A DNA stretch of 64,000 bases, from contig WION01000058.1 in NCBI GenBank assembly GCA_015039365.1, forward strand, positions 124,001-188,000. The letters run 5' to 3'. The notes below the pieces were generated by a model that did not search any database, was not told the origin of the DNA, and was given only the letters and a program-made list of their open reading frames with translations. Source of the stretch: Amanita rubescens (Eukaryota; Basidiomycota; Agaricomycetes; Agaricales; Amanitaceae). The position numbers and the translations under genes were made by a program. Of the stretch, positions 10,791 to 22,100 are shown one piece after another (the first letter of the stretch is position 1; each line of letters opens with the position of its first letter).

Positions 10791-13562
10791 ATGTCTCTTT
10801 TCCCTTCAGATACCGCAAAAATAACCACGGAGGACGATCGCAAGAATAGGTTTCTCGCAAGCCCAGTTGGCCAGACCAACGGAAATGGGCATGGAAACGG
10901 GAATAACGGCCTTGGCAGCATGAATGGCGGTGCGGGTGTGCCGTCGCAAAGAGAGAGAGCTGCGAGTCAGCCTCCGCGTACGGGGGACCACACAAGCAGC
11001 ATTTTCCCTTCTCCGTCTACGATGCATTTTATTCCCTTCGGCGTGGGGAGCGGCAGTCCGCGTACGACATACCGAAGCCAGCTCGGGGCTAATAGTGGTC
11101 GAACGAGCGCAGGCAGCAACAGTTCGAGTGGGGGTCCAGGGGCAGGGGCTGGAACAGGAGGGACCCCTCAGCCCGTTCCCATCCGGAGTTCCTCCTTCTC
11201 CGCACAGTCCCACAATCACTTCTCCTCTGCGATGCGCGAAAGACCGTTCCCATCCACGTTCGAAGACGACGAATCAGAGCTGCTCGATACGGGCACCGGG
11301 TTTGCCTCGGCTGTTCTCGACGACCGTTTTGTTCCCCCTTCTCTATCCCGCGGTCGGCCAGCGTACGGTCACGATCCGAGTCGGAGCCGGTCCCAGTCAC
11401 TTGCAACCATGCCACGTCCTCCTCCAATCGGGACCAGCCCTTCCATTTCAGCCCTTCGCACTCCGACGATGCAAAGCTGGAACGAATCTCTCTTGTCTTC
11501 TCTTGGTTCTTCGTCCTTATCGGCCTCCAATCCGCTCAACATACACGGTAGTAGGTACGGGGAAATCAAGCCCCCGGGGAATGTTACTTCATCCCGGTAC
11601 GGTTCTCTTGGCACTTTGGGAGTGTCTCCCAGTCGTATTCACGCATCTCCTTCTCCTTCTTCGCCCCTTGCCCCTGGCGGTGGATTGATGCCGTTTTTGG
11701 GATCCAACGGCTTCTCTTCCTCTGCCACTTCCTCTTCTCGCAGGTACCACGATGTGTCGAACATGAGCCCATTTGTACGCGATGTCGGTGAAATTTTGTT
11801 GGATAGTTCGGGCCTGGGAAGTTTGTGGGCAGGTCTTCCACGAGATGAAGGCAGTGGGACAACAAGCGGAACGACCAGCAGAAGACACAGCGTTAGCGTC
11901 GTGCAGCCCAGGAGAGGCGGTAGCAACATCGTCGGGTTCAGCGCACCCGGTACGGCAGACAGTCCGTTTGAGGAACAGCAGCCCGCCACACGATCACATG
12001 TCTTCCAGCAAGGATCTTCTTATTATACCGGAGTAGGTGGTTCACGTGGCGCGAGCGACAGTTCTTCGTCCTCAAGTGGAGGAATTGGGCGCCTTTTGTT
12101 AACTGATGAGGAGCTGGCTGCTGACTTTGGCTTATTAAATGTCAACCCGAGCGAGCCTCCTCCGTCGTCGTCCTCGAAGATGCATGCTCCCAGCCAACCC
12201 TCTTCTCTCCCCATCTACGGACCCCATTCACGCAGCCCCGTGTCCATGAGAGATACCACCTCGCCATATAGAGGTCTGGGCATCGCCACTCCTGGAACTA
12301 ATGGCGGAGGGTCCTACTTCCAGTCCTCGATCCGTCAACAACGCCAGCAAGCTAGCACCCCGAGCGATGAGTACCCTGGGATCGCAGAGAGTCCTCAAAG
12401 GAGCGCATTGGGCATGCAGTTTGAACCAAGCCAGCAACCTCAGCAGCTCTATAGCACGGAAGGAGTGAAAGGTTCTACCTACATCAATACGCGGGTTTCA
12501 GGTTACGCGGCTGCCGCTGCCGCCGGGCCTGGCGCTTCTCCGCTTTCGCCTACCAGTGCCAACAGCATCAGCATATCACCCACGGCAGCAAGGTTATCTA
12601 TTAACCCTCAGCAACCACCTTTCTACGCGCACCAGAGGCGACTTTCGGACGCTGCCCACGGATTACCCTCCAGCGCTTCTGCCGCTTCCGCGTCTACGGG
12701 TGCGGCGGCAGGTCAAGGTCCCACCTCCGCGACTGCTGTTCCCCCTCCTAGCCTGAACGACCTGGGCAAAGGCATTCCCCTCCACTCTGTACCCTCTTCC
12801 TACCCTCTATTCATCGTCGAGTTCAAAGCGGGTCGAACAGACTTGTATTATATGCCTGATCCCAAAATGGACGTCCGTGTGGGCGATTTGGTGATCGTGG
12901 AGGCGGATCGGGGGAGAGATTTGGGTAAGGTGGTGAATGATGGGATTACGGTGAGGGAGGTGGAAGCGTGGCAAAGGCAGCAGGTGGAGAAGGCGCAAGC
13001 GCAGGCTCAGGCTCAGGCTCAAGTGGGGATGGGAGCTGGAATTGGACCGGATGGGCAGCCGACGAGTCCTGTGGGTGCGGCAAGTAAGAAGGATATTAAC
13101 CCCAAGATGATCTATGCCAAGGCTGGGCCGCAGGAAACTCAGTGCGTTTGTTATTCCTGTTTTGAGGGGTATCTGCAGTGCTAATATATATGCTTTTCGC
13201 ACCAGGATGCTGGCTACGAAGACGCAGGACGAGATGAAGGCGTTGCAGTTGTGCCAAAGCAAGGTGCGAGCTAAAAAATTGCCGATGGAGGTTGTGGATG
13301 CGGAGTATCAGTGGTGAGTTGTTTCGAAAACCGGTTTCGCTCTTTGGATGGGTATTGATGATGCGTAGGGATCGCCGCAAGCTTACATTTTATTTTGTTG
13401 CGGACAAGAGGATTGATTTTAGGGAGCTTGTGAGGGAGCTGTTTAGGTACGTGTGTTATTCATTTCGTCGCGCTCGTACTAACATGTTATTATCATATCA
13501 GGTTATACAAAACGCGTATCTGGATGGCATCACTGCAAGGGACAGGTGGATATGAACAATAA
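10791..13562 (+). CDS. PSP1 C-terminal-domain protein
   Basis: A long first exon (about 780 residues) is mostly low-complexity, rich in Ser, Gly, Pro and Gln, with a QAQAQAQ tract near 13000. The conserved part begins around FIVEFKAGRTDLYYM and GDLVIVEADRGRDLGKV. It continues over three small introns through QDEMKALQLCQSKVR, DRRKLTFYFVADKRIDFR and LVRELFRLYKTRIWM to a stop at 13560-13562. This is the PSP1 C-terminal domain. Yeast Psp1 is a cytoplasmic, low-complexity protein first isolated as a suppressor of DNA polymerase alpha mutations and later linked to mRNA control. Bacterial relatives (YaaT/RicT) act in RNA decay and phosphorelay. The exact role in basidiomycetes is unknown to me. The disordered N-terminus suggests a scaffold or granule protein. 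Confidence 0.88.
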
Positions 13563-14311
13563 TTTGAAACGCGCCCCAACGAATCATGACAAGAAAAAAG
13601 AAAAAATGTCACTCCGAATTAACCGTGTTTATTTATTGAAGCTTTGTTTAATTCCCATAACGGCTCCTCTCCTTACACCTACCCCGGTCGGTGGGGATCT
13701 TACAATTGTTTTTCGTTTTACGCCCATTCGTCTTTCTCCCTGTTTTATATCAATGCTTGGTGTCGTAAGTGTCCAAGTCCTGCTTGGAAGGATTCGCTGA
13801 TGATGATTGACTTGTCAGTTTCATTTTCCTAACAATATGCAACTCGTGCTCCCGGACATTCTACAATTCACGATCTGTCCACCCATATATGTCCTTTTTG
13901 CCATCTCATCTTCTCTCTCTCTCAAAACGTTTACCCTCGCATCACCGTCCGGGTGTGGTTACATTGTGTACGATAGGGATGTACATATATATGTGCTGGT
14001 TCTTTTCCTTGATGTTTTGTACGATATTTGCTGTTTCTGTTCTGTTTCAACTTAAAGCGTTACGCGTTATACGACGGCCGATCTTGCTCTTGTGCTTTTT
14101 TATGCTCATATTACGTTCGGTTTGGTTTACGAATGAACCTTGTAAGCAATAAAATATTTTGTCTCATCTGAGCTGTATTGTATAGATTGGTGATACAAGG
14201 GTAGTGTATATCGTACAGTGCTTCTGTCCATATCAACGCGTGTAAAGCGTCAGAATGGAATGTTATCTGAACAATGACAACGCGTAAAGACGCGTTAGGA
14301 TAGCTATATCC
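13563..14311. other. Convergent intergenic region
   Basis: This lies between the stop of the PSP1-domain gene (+) and the stop of APC11 (-). It is T-rich and contains possible 3' processing signals (aataaaatatttt near 14150). No gene was seen. Confidence 0.5.
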
Positions 14312-14758
14312 TCATACGCGTCTTTCGGCCGTAACTGGTGCGGGACAAGCATTAACGCAAGATCAACCGCGACACAATAGCATAACTCACTCCATGGTCT
14401 TCTATCCATTGGACATTGTTGTTTCGACGCAGACGTTCCGATCCATTTGAGTAAACAGTGCATATGGAATATATGTGTGCATTCTCCCCATACTAAAAAA
14501 AACGCGATATAGAAACGCGCATATGCATAACCACAATCACATGCAGTAAGAGAAAACTCAACTGAGTGGACAATCGTCTCCTGGAACCTTGCAAGATGGA
14601 CAACAGCCTTCGAATGGCACGCGACATATGCCGCACACATCGCCTTCGTCCTCGTCTTCTGTGCCACCCGCCTTGTTATCGTTGATTGTCTCTGAATCCT
14701 TGCCTGTGTCCCAGCGCCATTGGGCGACAGCATGCCAATGTTTGACGATGACTTTCAT
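14312..14758 (-). CDS. APC11: Anaphase-promoting complex subunit 11 (RING-H2)
   Basis: Three exons read MKVIVKHWHAVAQWRWD, then CGICRVPFEGCCPSC, KVPGDDCPLIWGECTH, FHMHCLLKW and CPMDRRPWITAERRV. This is the whole Apc11 fold, except for an acidic insertion (TEDEDEGD) before the first zinc ligand. Apc11 is the catalytic RING-H2 subunit of the APC/C, binding Apc2 and the E2 to ubiquitinate securin and cyclins in the nucleus. The final zinc ligand is Asp (CPMD) instead of the Cys of human APC11; Rbx1 uses Asp at the same place, so metal binding is probably kept. The start at 14758 lies 79 bp from the divergent CSN7 start. A small last intron is inferred from GTGAGT and CCAG signals. Confidence 0.92.
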
Positions 14759-14837
14759 GACGGTGAGGTTCAAGTTGCGCGTTACGTCATGACGTTACGT
14801 AACGTAACTCCTACTTGGACGAGCACGATAACCAGCG
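14759..14837. promoter_or_regulatory. Bidirectional APC11/CSN7 promoter with ACGT palindromes
   Basis: The whole region between two divergent ATGs is 79 bp. It holds a perfect palindrome ACGTCATGACGT (14784-14795) overlapping a second perfect palindrome GTTACGTAAC (14794-14803), followed by CGTAAC. ACGT cores of this kind (TGACGTCA, TTACGTAA) are classic bZIP binding sites. Their use here is inferred. Confidence 0.6.
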
Positions 14838-15966
14838 ATGGATTTGGGCATCAACTTCTCCGCAAAGCTCGAGCCTTTCTTGCTCATGGCAAAGTCGGCC
14901 AAAGGGGCTGCGGCAGCTAAACTGGTGCAAGACGCTACCGCTGCTCCTGGCGTGTATGTGTTTTCAGAGCTGCTGGAACAACCGTCTATTCAGGAGGCAA
15001 GTGCTCGTGCTTAACTGCGAGTTTTTTCGAATCACGTCTGAATTGTGTTTTTGAACGTTGTAGTTGCGGAAGAGCGAACAACACGAACCCTATTTGTCTC
15101 TCCTTCAATTATTCGCTTACAAGACGTATCAGGACTATGTTCGTATGTAATCCACGTGCGTTGTGTGCGGGGATATCTACTGACCAGCAAACATATATCG
15201 GCAGAATACCAAGATCGACTGCCTCAACTCAACGCAGCCCAAACTATAAAACTCAAACATTTGTCTATCGTGTCCTTGGCCGCCGAGCGTCGGGTGAGAA
15301 CATTCACAATCTACTGCACAATGACCTGACCGTTGGTGCAATTCATAATCAAGATATTATCCTACTCCGATCTCCTTAAAGCACTGGACATGCCCAGCAT
15401 CCGCGAACTCGAAGACCTCATCATCGATGCCATCTACTTGGACGTTCTACGCGGAAAACTAGATCAGAGCAAAGAGCTGTTCGAAGTTGAGTATACTATG
15501 GGCAGAGATCTCGAGCCTGGCGGGCTCGAAAACATCTTGGTGGCGTTGCAGAACTGGTGACTTTTTTTTACTTTTATCCTTCCTTTCTTCCCCTCCCTCA
15601 TACTTTCTTTCTCTTCCAGGGCCACAACAACATCGTCAGTGCTCTTGACACTAGATAGCAAGATTGAAAATATAGCTGCTCGAACCGCGGCAAAGAGGGC
15701 TGGCCAAGAGGAACACGACAAGACACTGCAAGCCGTTTTGAAAGAAGTGACGGACAGAAAGGACAAGAGCGGGTATAGGAAAGGCACTATCGATCGCGAT
15801 AGCATGTTGATGGATGTCGACGACGTGCTAGAGCAGGCAAAGGGGAAAAACCGAAAGTTCGTTTCAAATCCCCCTATCCTCTGGCTTACTTTTAACAACT
15901 GTTATAAATGACAGAGCGTCGCAAGAGGCTGTACCTAAGCAACAACGGAAGCGCAATAAATTTTAG
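14838..15966 (+). CDS. CSN7: COP9 signalosome subunit 7
   Basis: Six exons encode a PCI-domain protein. It starts [20 protein letters not shown], continues with [19 protein letters not shown] and [10 protein letters not shown], then [54 protein letters not shown] and VLRGKLDQ. It ends in a coiled coil and a basic tail QRKRNKF. This order matches CSN7 rather than eIF3m or Rpn12. CSN7 is a scaffold subunit of the COP9 signalosome, which removes Nedd8 from cullins; CUL4 itself is encoded 20 kb away. The first intron (from 14997) uses a GC donor (GAG|GCAAGT). Only this choice joins QE to [12 protein letters not shown] in frame. Confidence 0.9.
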
Positions 15967-16048
15967 AGGTCATAGACGGAATGTATTATTACAGCAAATG
16001 GTGTAACCATTTTTGCGTGAGGAAATGTGCTCTGTCTATGATACGGCG

Positions 16049-16068
16049 TATTGTTCGAGACCTCCATC
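16049..16068 (+). repeat. 20-bp direct repeat, left copy
   Basis: The sequence tattgttcgagacctccatc occurs here and again, identically and in the same orientation, at 18757-18776. The flanks differ. The pair brackets the rearranged Crinkler-related island and could be a target-site or recombination scar. Confidence 0.6.
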
Positions 16069-16230
16069 AACAAGCAACTCTGTTGCTGCTCTCTTTACTG
16101 CTGCTGCTGAGTTCCCAAACTACCTGAGACTTCCGCCCCACTTCTTGCAGCCGAAACCATCCAACGTGCTACCCTCTCTATTAATAACACACATTCATAG
16201 CCCAATCCCATGACCGTCCCATTCAAACAC

Positions 16231-17163
16231 CTATATGATGCAATTAAAAGGCTTGGAACCCACAAATACCATATTGGCGATCTCTCCCGCTTTTATTGTT
16301 TCGAGAACTGGTACCTTTTTACCACTTGCATCCTCCTTGAACTTGATTCTGTACCTGGGTTTATATGTCCTCTTGTACCGATCCAAAACATCCTCCATCC
16401 TGCTCTTTGATTCTAGTAATGGCAATATCTTCCTGCTTTGGCTTGGCATCTCCAAAAATAGATACCGTATCAAGTAGCTCACGTCCACGGATGGTCCGTA
16501 TAAGCACAATCCACGATCCACATTTTCTTCCAACCATCGCGATTGTGCGAGAAGTGCATCCAAGTACCTTGAGATCGTAGGAATGTACACCTTGGATTGC
16601 GAACCACGGCTGGCCGATTGAGAATGAGTATTAGGCAGGAAGCGACCGTTGGGTATAGTCAGCAACGGTGGCTTGTGTGCAGAAATCTCGGGGCCGGGGT
16701 GTAAATCTGATTCGAGTAGAACAGGAGTGAGCACCTCGCAACACGGGGCCTCAATTAAGAAAGGCCCATTGTCGATGCGTCCATCAGCAGGGGGTCGACT
16801 AAGAGGCGGAAAGCTTCTTCACTCCATACTTTGATGGAGAAGGTGCCATCCGTTCGGTTGAAGACGCGGGGTGGTGGTTGTAGATAATCCTCCCAAAAAG
16901 TACAGACAAGAGGAGCTTCTTCCCAGTTTCCGGTGCGCGGTATGTCTTCAGCAATGGCAGCAATTTGACTGTTGCGGATCAGGAGATCAAAGTTCTGGAT
17001 TTCCATCAGTCTAGCATAGCCTACGATATTTAACGACACTCACAGAGCTCGGACACACTGCTGCACCCATCCACAGTAGAGCAAAACGGCCCAACAGGAT
17101 GCACGGGTGCTGGTGTACGTCCAAGACGTCAAAGACATCGTCGAGATAGCCATGGTCTGCCAT
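16231..17163 (-). pseudogene. Agaricomycete-specific family gene, frameshifted
   Basis: The start MADHGYLDDVFDVLDVHQH, then ILLGRFALLWMG and (after a GTGAGT...CCAG intron) NFDLLIRNSQIAAIAED resemble, from memory, a large family of Agaricomycete proteins of unknown function; the middle recalls a nucleotidyltransferase-like fold, which is a guess. After IKVWSEEAFRLLVDP the frame hits a stop at MGLS. The neighbouring frame carries on with PPADGRIDNGPFLIEAP and a further ~160 residues ending FVGSKPFNCII. The shift lies near a CCCCC run around 16795. Either this is a pseudogene or a sequencing error splits an intact gene of ~280 residues. It lies on the minus strand next to Crinkler fragments. Confidence 0.55.
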
Positions 17164-17182
17164 AAAAAGATGAGAGACGTAT

Positions 17183-17504
17183 TTTGGTCTTGCACCACGT
17201 GTCCAATACGGAGGCGAATGCTATGTTGTACATTTCCAGCGATAGTCTTGGCAGATAAATAGAGACCAGCTACGTCGTCGAGTACTTTTTGAATTTCGGG
17301 CCTTCGCTGGGTCTGGTTCTCATGCCACTTGCACGCGGCCACCGTGAGAGCTTGTAAGTTCCTGCGACTTCGGGGATGGAAGGAGTCGTCCATAAAAAGT
17401 CCAAACTCCTCTTGGAGTAAAGTGATGGGAATCGTATCAAAATTGAATGGACGATTGCAGGCAACAACTTGTCGAGCTACAGTTTGAAAGGTTGGTGCAT
17501 CCAA
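17183..17504 (-). pseudogene. Fragment resembling the middle of a Crinkler-type protein
   Basis: This minus-strand open frame reads LDAPTFQTVARQVV, FNFDTIPITLLQEEFG, LTVAACKWHENQ and VLDDVAGLYLSAKTIAG, then loses resemblance around GNVQHS. I recall this pattern from the central region of Agaricomycete Crinkler-family proteins, but could not check it. It has no in-frame ATG at its beginning (first codon TTG), so it is a fragment and not a gene. It lies head to head, about 30 bp away, with the Crinkler N-terminal gene on the other strand, which suggests an inversion broke an ancestral gene. Confidence 0.45.
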
Positions 17505-17537
17505 TTCGCCGCGTCATCGTTTCATCCAACGGTCGCC

Positions 17538-18511
17538 ATGCCTTTCATTTTCATACTCAAGAAGCCCAACGCCACAACTGTTAGACTTGTATCTTTTGAT
17601 GAACGGCCAAGCTGGGAAGTTCTCGCCTTGACAATCGCCGAAGATTTTAGCATTTCACCGAACGACGTCAGTGTTATTTTCCCTCCCGATTCCAACGGCG
17701 ACATTACTGTCGAAAAAGAGGGAAACCTTCAGTCTTTCTACGAGGTCTATAATCCACCTTCTGGAAAATTCAAGGGAATCGTGCAGGATCTCCAGGCTCC
17801 TGATCGTGAGTCAGCTTCCAATTGGTTGTCCCTGCTTAGTACCTATAATTCATCACTCCTCAATTAGCCCAAGATGCAATCACCTCCACTTGGTCAATGG
17901 GCTCCGATCTATCTAATCTATCCAACTCCGGTAAGCAATCAGCAGTTAGATCGAAAAAAATTGCTCAGTAATTGGCTCAGATGATCAGCTCAAACTTTTC
18001 TGTTGGGTTCTCAATGTGTCCGATGACCCTTTCCATGTCATCATCGGGAAAAGTTTGACGGTGAGTGAACTCAAGAAAGAGATCAAGAAGGAGATGCAAC
18101 ATGCGGTTGGTGCCATCGACCCCGACACGCTCGAGCTCTGGAAGGTGAGCGAAATCTTCCCTGCGCGGGTCGATGACATCTAATCTTTGGGGAAGTTATC
18201 TCCACCCATTTCTTCTGCGGACATTGACACGAAATTTAAAGACGTTCAAAGCCCGCAGTGGATCCCAGGGTGCGTCAAATTAAAAGCTATGGACAAATTA
18301 TCGGAACATTTCTCCTCGGCCCCTCGCAAGCACCTCCATATCATTGTGGAAGTCCCGCCTACACGTAAGTATTCTCAGAATCCCTCCTAGACGACGCGCG
18401 GCAGAATTGTACCGCTGGACAAATTTGACAATAAGCTGTTTATTATCAGAATCCTTTTTGCTAAAAAAAAAAACAGCTCTCATCGTGCTGAGTAACTGGA
18501 AAGCTATCTAG
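17538..18511 (+). CDS. Crinkler (CRN)-like N-terminal protein with a ubiquitin-fold-like lead domain, probably truncated
   Basis: The first ~85 residues (MPFIFILKKPNATTVRLVSF ... VIFPPDSNGDITVE ... FKGIVQDLQAPD) look like a PB1 or ubiquitin-like fold. After two introns comes LKLFCWVLNVSDDPFHVII, then LTVSELKKEIKKEM, DPDTLELWK, KLSEHF and RKHLHIIVEVPP. This is the Crinkler N-terminal domain: it starts like LFCLVLG, has the LWKV-like motif, and ends with the HIIV-PP hinge. CRN proteins have modular C-terminal effector domains; here only ~20 residues follow the hinge, through a poly-A stretch (11 A, near 18470), before the stop. The effector part is therefore missing. Fungal CRN-type proteins are thought to act in conflict between organisms or cells. 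Function here is unknown. Confidence 0.65.
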
Positions 18512-19141
18512 TCTGTCCGGGGACAAATCATGACATCGATACTCTGGAAAGAACTAGAAAGGAAACAAGAATTGAACGGCCAATTTAAGGTCATTCTATC
18601 CTGTTCGTAGCCGGCATACTGTATACATACTGCGGAAGTCCTTCAAACCTTTCGACTTTATCCGGGTTTGCATTCTGAGGGGTGTCAATACTTTGAACTG
18701 TCTAAATCCTCCGGAACTCCTTTCCTGATGGGTCTTTAGAGACCGTCATATGATAATATTGTTCGAGACCTCCATCTATTTACCCGACACTCGCCGTCTC
18801 ATTATAATTAGGAACGCCGTACACCTCAAAGTGGCAACAAATGCATAGTTCTTCCCGCCGTCCCCGAGCTGTATACTTCGGGCTTCTCTGAGGAGGGCTT
18901 TCATATAATGTATGATACCTTGATATGTTCTAGTATCTCTGCTTAATGTTATAAATAAATGTTGTACTATACATGCCTCTACTATTAGAAAGATTGGGAA
19001 TATTCAGCCATCCATTCCAAGGGTATGCATGCCTATGCTTCATTGAAACTAAGAAAATCAAACGGGAAAAAGAGAGGGTAGAGAGTATACAAGTTATAAC
19101 GAGCGACATAATTATAGAAGACACAAGGGAAAAAAAAAGTT
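18512..19141. other. Intergenic, no gene seen
   Basis: This holds the right copy of the 20-bp repeat but no supported frame. It is AT-rich toward the dynein stop codon at 19142-19144. Confidence 0.5.
18757..18776 (+). repeat. 20-bp direct repeat, right copy
   Basis: This copy is identical and parallel to 16049-16068. The interval between the two copies is about 2.7 kb and contains only accessory or broken genes. Confidence 0.6.
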
Positions 19142-22100
19142 TTAAAACCGTCGCGGCGCAGCACCACCGCCTACCAATCCCTCAATAGAATGATGTTCAA
19201 GATCGTTCCGCGCTTTCAAGATCGCAGCATGCATCTCTTTCATCGCATTCCCTAGCTTGACACCGAACCGACTCAGGATATCGCGTTGCCATGCATCGTA
19301 CTTGGCATTAACGCGCGCCTGAACCTGCTCATAATCTACAACGCAAACACCGAATGATTTCTGCGTGTCCGACGTGTCGAACGTCGACCGTGCTTTCTTG
19401 ATCTCTGTCAGAAGTTGTTGCCAATGAGCTAGCGAGTCGCCTAGTCTGTTGAACACGTAATCCGCTTCGAGATCCCACAGTGACTGGAACTGTAACCATT
19501 TAGCGACGTAATCTTTGAGCTGCTGCGCCTTTTGCTCGACAAGTGCAAATGGTCGTTGTAGAGTGTCGTCCGTAAATCGCGTCGACTGCGACGTTATTCA
19601 ATCAATGCTGTTCCCACGCACTAAACAAACGACCAACCAATGACGTATATGTCGTTTCTGACGCTGATGCCTTTTGCATCTGCAGGCCAATTTCATAACG
19701 AGAACTTTGAATCCGCCGTAACCGGCATACGACGCCTGAAGAGTTGAAGATGCAACCATCAGAATCAGAATGTATACTGCAACTAAACGCTCACCTATCC
19801 AATCGTGCAACTGTTTGATCCACGTAGCACGTGCATACTCAATTGGCGGGTCCAGGAAGATGACCTGGTTCTGTATCCGGATCTCATGCACAATCGGCTT
19901 CACGGTCATGTGCGTTTCAAGGAACTGCAATAGTTCTTAGCGCAACGAGCCGATTCAATGTCATACCCGGCATACCTTCTCATCTTTACCTCGCTTATCG
20001 CCTCGCCGTTTATTCGTGATATCTCTCAATGGCAGCGTGTCCCGACGCGTGTCGCCGTCATCTGTCCGGTCAAACTCACTGCACCAAACTTGAATACACT
20101 GTGTGAGCCGCTGGAGGAGCACACCCTCTATCCGTTTGTCTAGTTCAGCGACCCAGTGGTCAAGATTTGCATAACCTTCGAGGTTCAGGCGATCAATCTA
20201 GGGTTTCAACTAAGCACAACTCTATCGGTGTCACGACAACGTAGGACGTACCGCAGCCTGAATCCTTGACAGTGACTCTGAGAATGCTTCCGTCGTATAT
20301 GAACACGTCGTCAAATCCTCCACCGCGCGTGTTATGTCCTTGTATAGGTCAATGACATTGTTCGTCTTGTCCTAACAGCCCAACTTATCAGCAAACCGCA
20401 CTACGATTACATTGATAACGATTTGTTACCTGTAGTATTGACACGACGCTCGCAAACTCTCGCACAAACTGCACGTTCCGGTTATCCCTTGCATCTGCAC
20501 CAGAGACATACCGACTCGTGTCGTACTGGTTCATAAAGTGGTCCCAGCGGATACCCATGCCTGCAAACCAGTTAGAAATCTATTCTGCCGAAACCAACAA
20601 GAAGCATCATACCTTTCGCGATCATTCTCTGAGATTCATTCCGATATTCCGCCACCAGCCACTCAATACCTTTATTATGTTCCACCAGATCCAGCGTCTG
20701 CCCATACGTTCGTACTGTCTCCATCAAGCTCACAGCGTGCGGGTATACCCTCTTTGCATCCTTGGCCATGTTCGAGGTAGTATGTGGAACCTGGAACCCC
20801 AACCATAGCAGATTCCGTACTTCCTTGAACAGCGTGATAATCTGAGGGTCAAAGTTGACCGCAAGTTGGTATCCACCTCCGCGTAGACGAACGATCTCAA
20901 ATAACCGTCCATCAATGCTCAAACTCCGCTTATTGATGTCTTGCACCCAAGCTTCGTATACCGGTTTTGTATCCAGTTTCTTCTTGAACGCGTTGCTCTC
21001 AGACTGCAGTTTCTGGCCTTCTGCATAGTGCTCCCAGCCTCGACCCAGAACATCTTCTACGCGCTTCATGTATGTGGATAGCTGACGCTCGATTTGCCGA
21101 GCCCAGATGATTGCACCGGCTATTGGTGGCAGGTCGCGCATTTGTGCCATAAGATATGCTTCCGAATACCGGTATTGTGTTTTAAACTGCATACATGAAA
21201 TGTTAACGACTATCGTATGGGATGGAGACCTAGGCGGACCTTGTCATGTAATCGCTTGATATCCTCCTTAACAGAGTCAATTAGCTGCGTTTGGTATTCT
21301 TGGATAGCACCACGAATCTAGGACCTCGTAAAATCCAAGATAAACGAAATGACAGCCTGTCGCACTTACTTTTGGCCGAACGAACAATGCATTAAACTTT
21401 GAGAACACCCGGAACATCTCATTCGCATTCCGCGCCGTTCCCAGTCTATCCCTTAACCGTGCAATGATCTGGTTCTCCACCCTTGAAACACGCTCATTAT
21501 ACGCGTTCTCGGCTGCAACCCAGATCTCAGTGCCATCTATGACCAAGATCAGCGGGAGTCCTACCAAGCCTCAATCAAACCACTTACCCACTGACACGTC
21601 CAACACATCAATCCTCTTTATAATCTCATACGCCTCTTTAACCTCTTCTTCCATATCCATCCCACCAACTTCCGCAATCCCACCAAGTCCTTTCGTAGGC
21701 CCAGTCATCACGGCCAACTGCTCATGCTGCTTCCTCCACTCCCTTAAATACCTCACCCGCTCTTGCAACTTGGCATGCGCTAGCGTCACCTTGATAGGTA
21801 TAAACCTTTCTTTCCGCTTTCGCACCAAATCACGCGCCACGTTTGTAAACTCTTTCAAGTTCTCGTCCCATATTCGGAACACGTTCATCGTCTGCGCGAG
21901 CAGCCGATCAAACGTTTCGTAAGGCGTGTATGGTAACCGGTGTGATGTGAGGATGCGCAGGAGCTGATCGCTGAAATCTCGCGAGATGGCTTCTACGAGA
22001 GGAAGGGCACGGTGGACGGGGTAAGGGGAAAGTTTAAGTTTTCGGTTGAGGTGGCCGAAAATGAGGATGACTGCTTCATGGACCTTTTCCAGATCAGGGG

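Noticed and set aside
10806..12214. Several minus-strand frames opposite the PSP1-domain gene
   Set aside because: They lie antisense to a long GC-rich low-complexity exon and show no family features.
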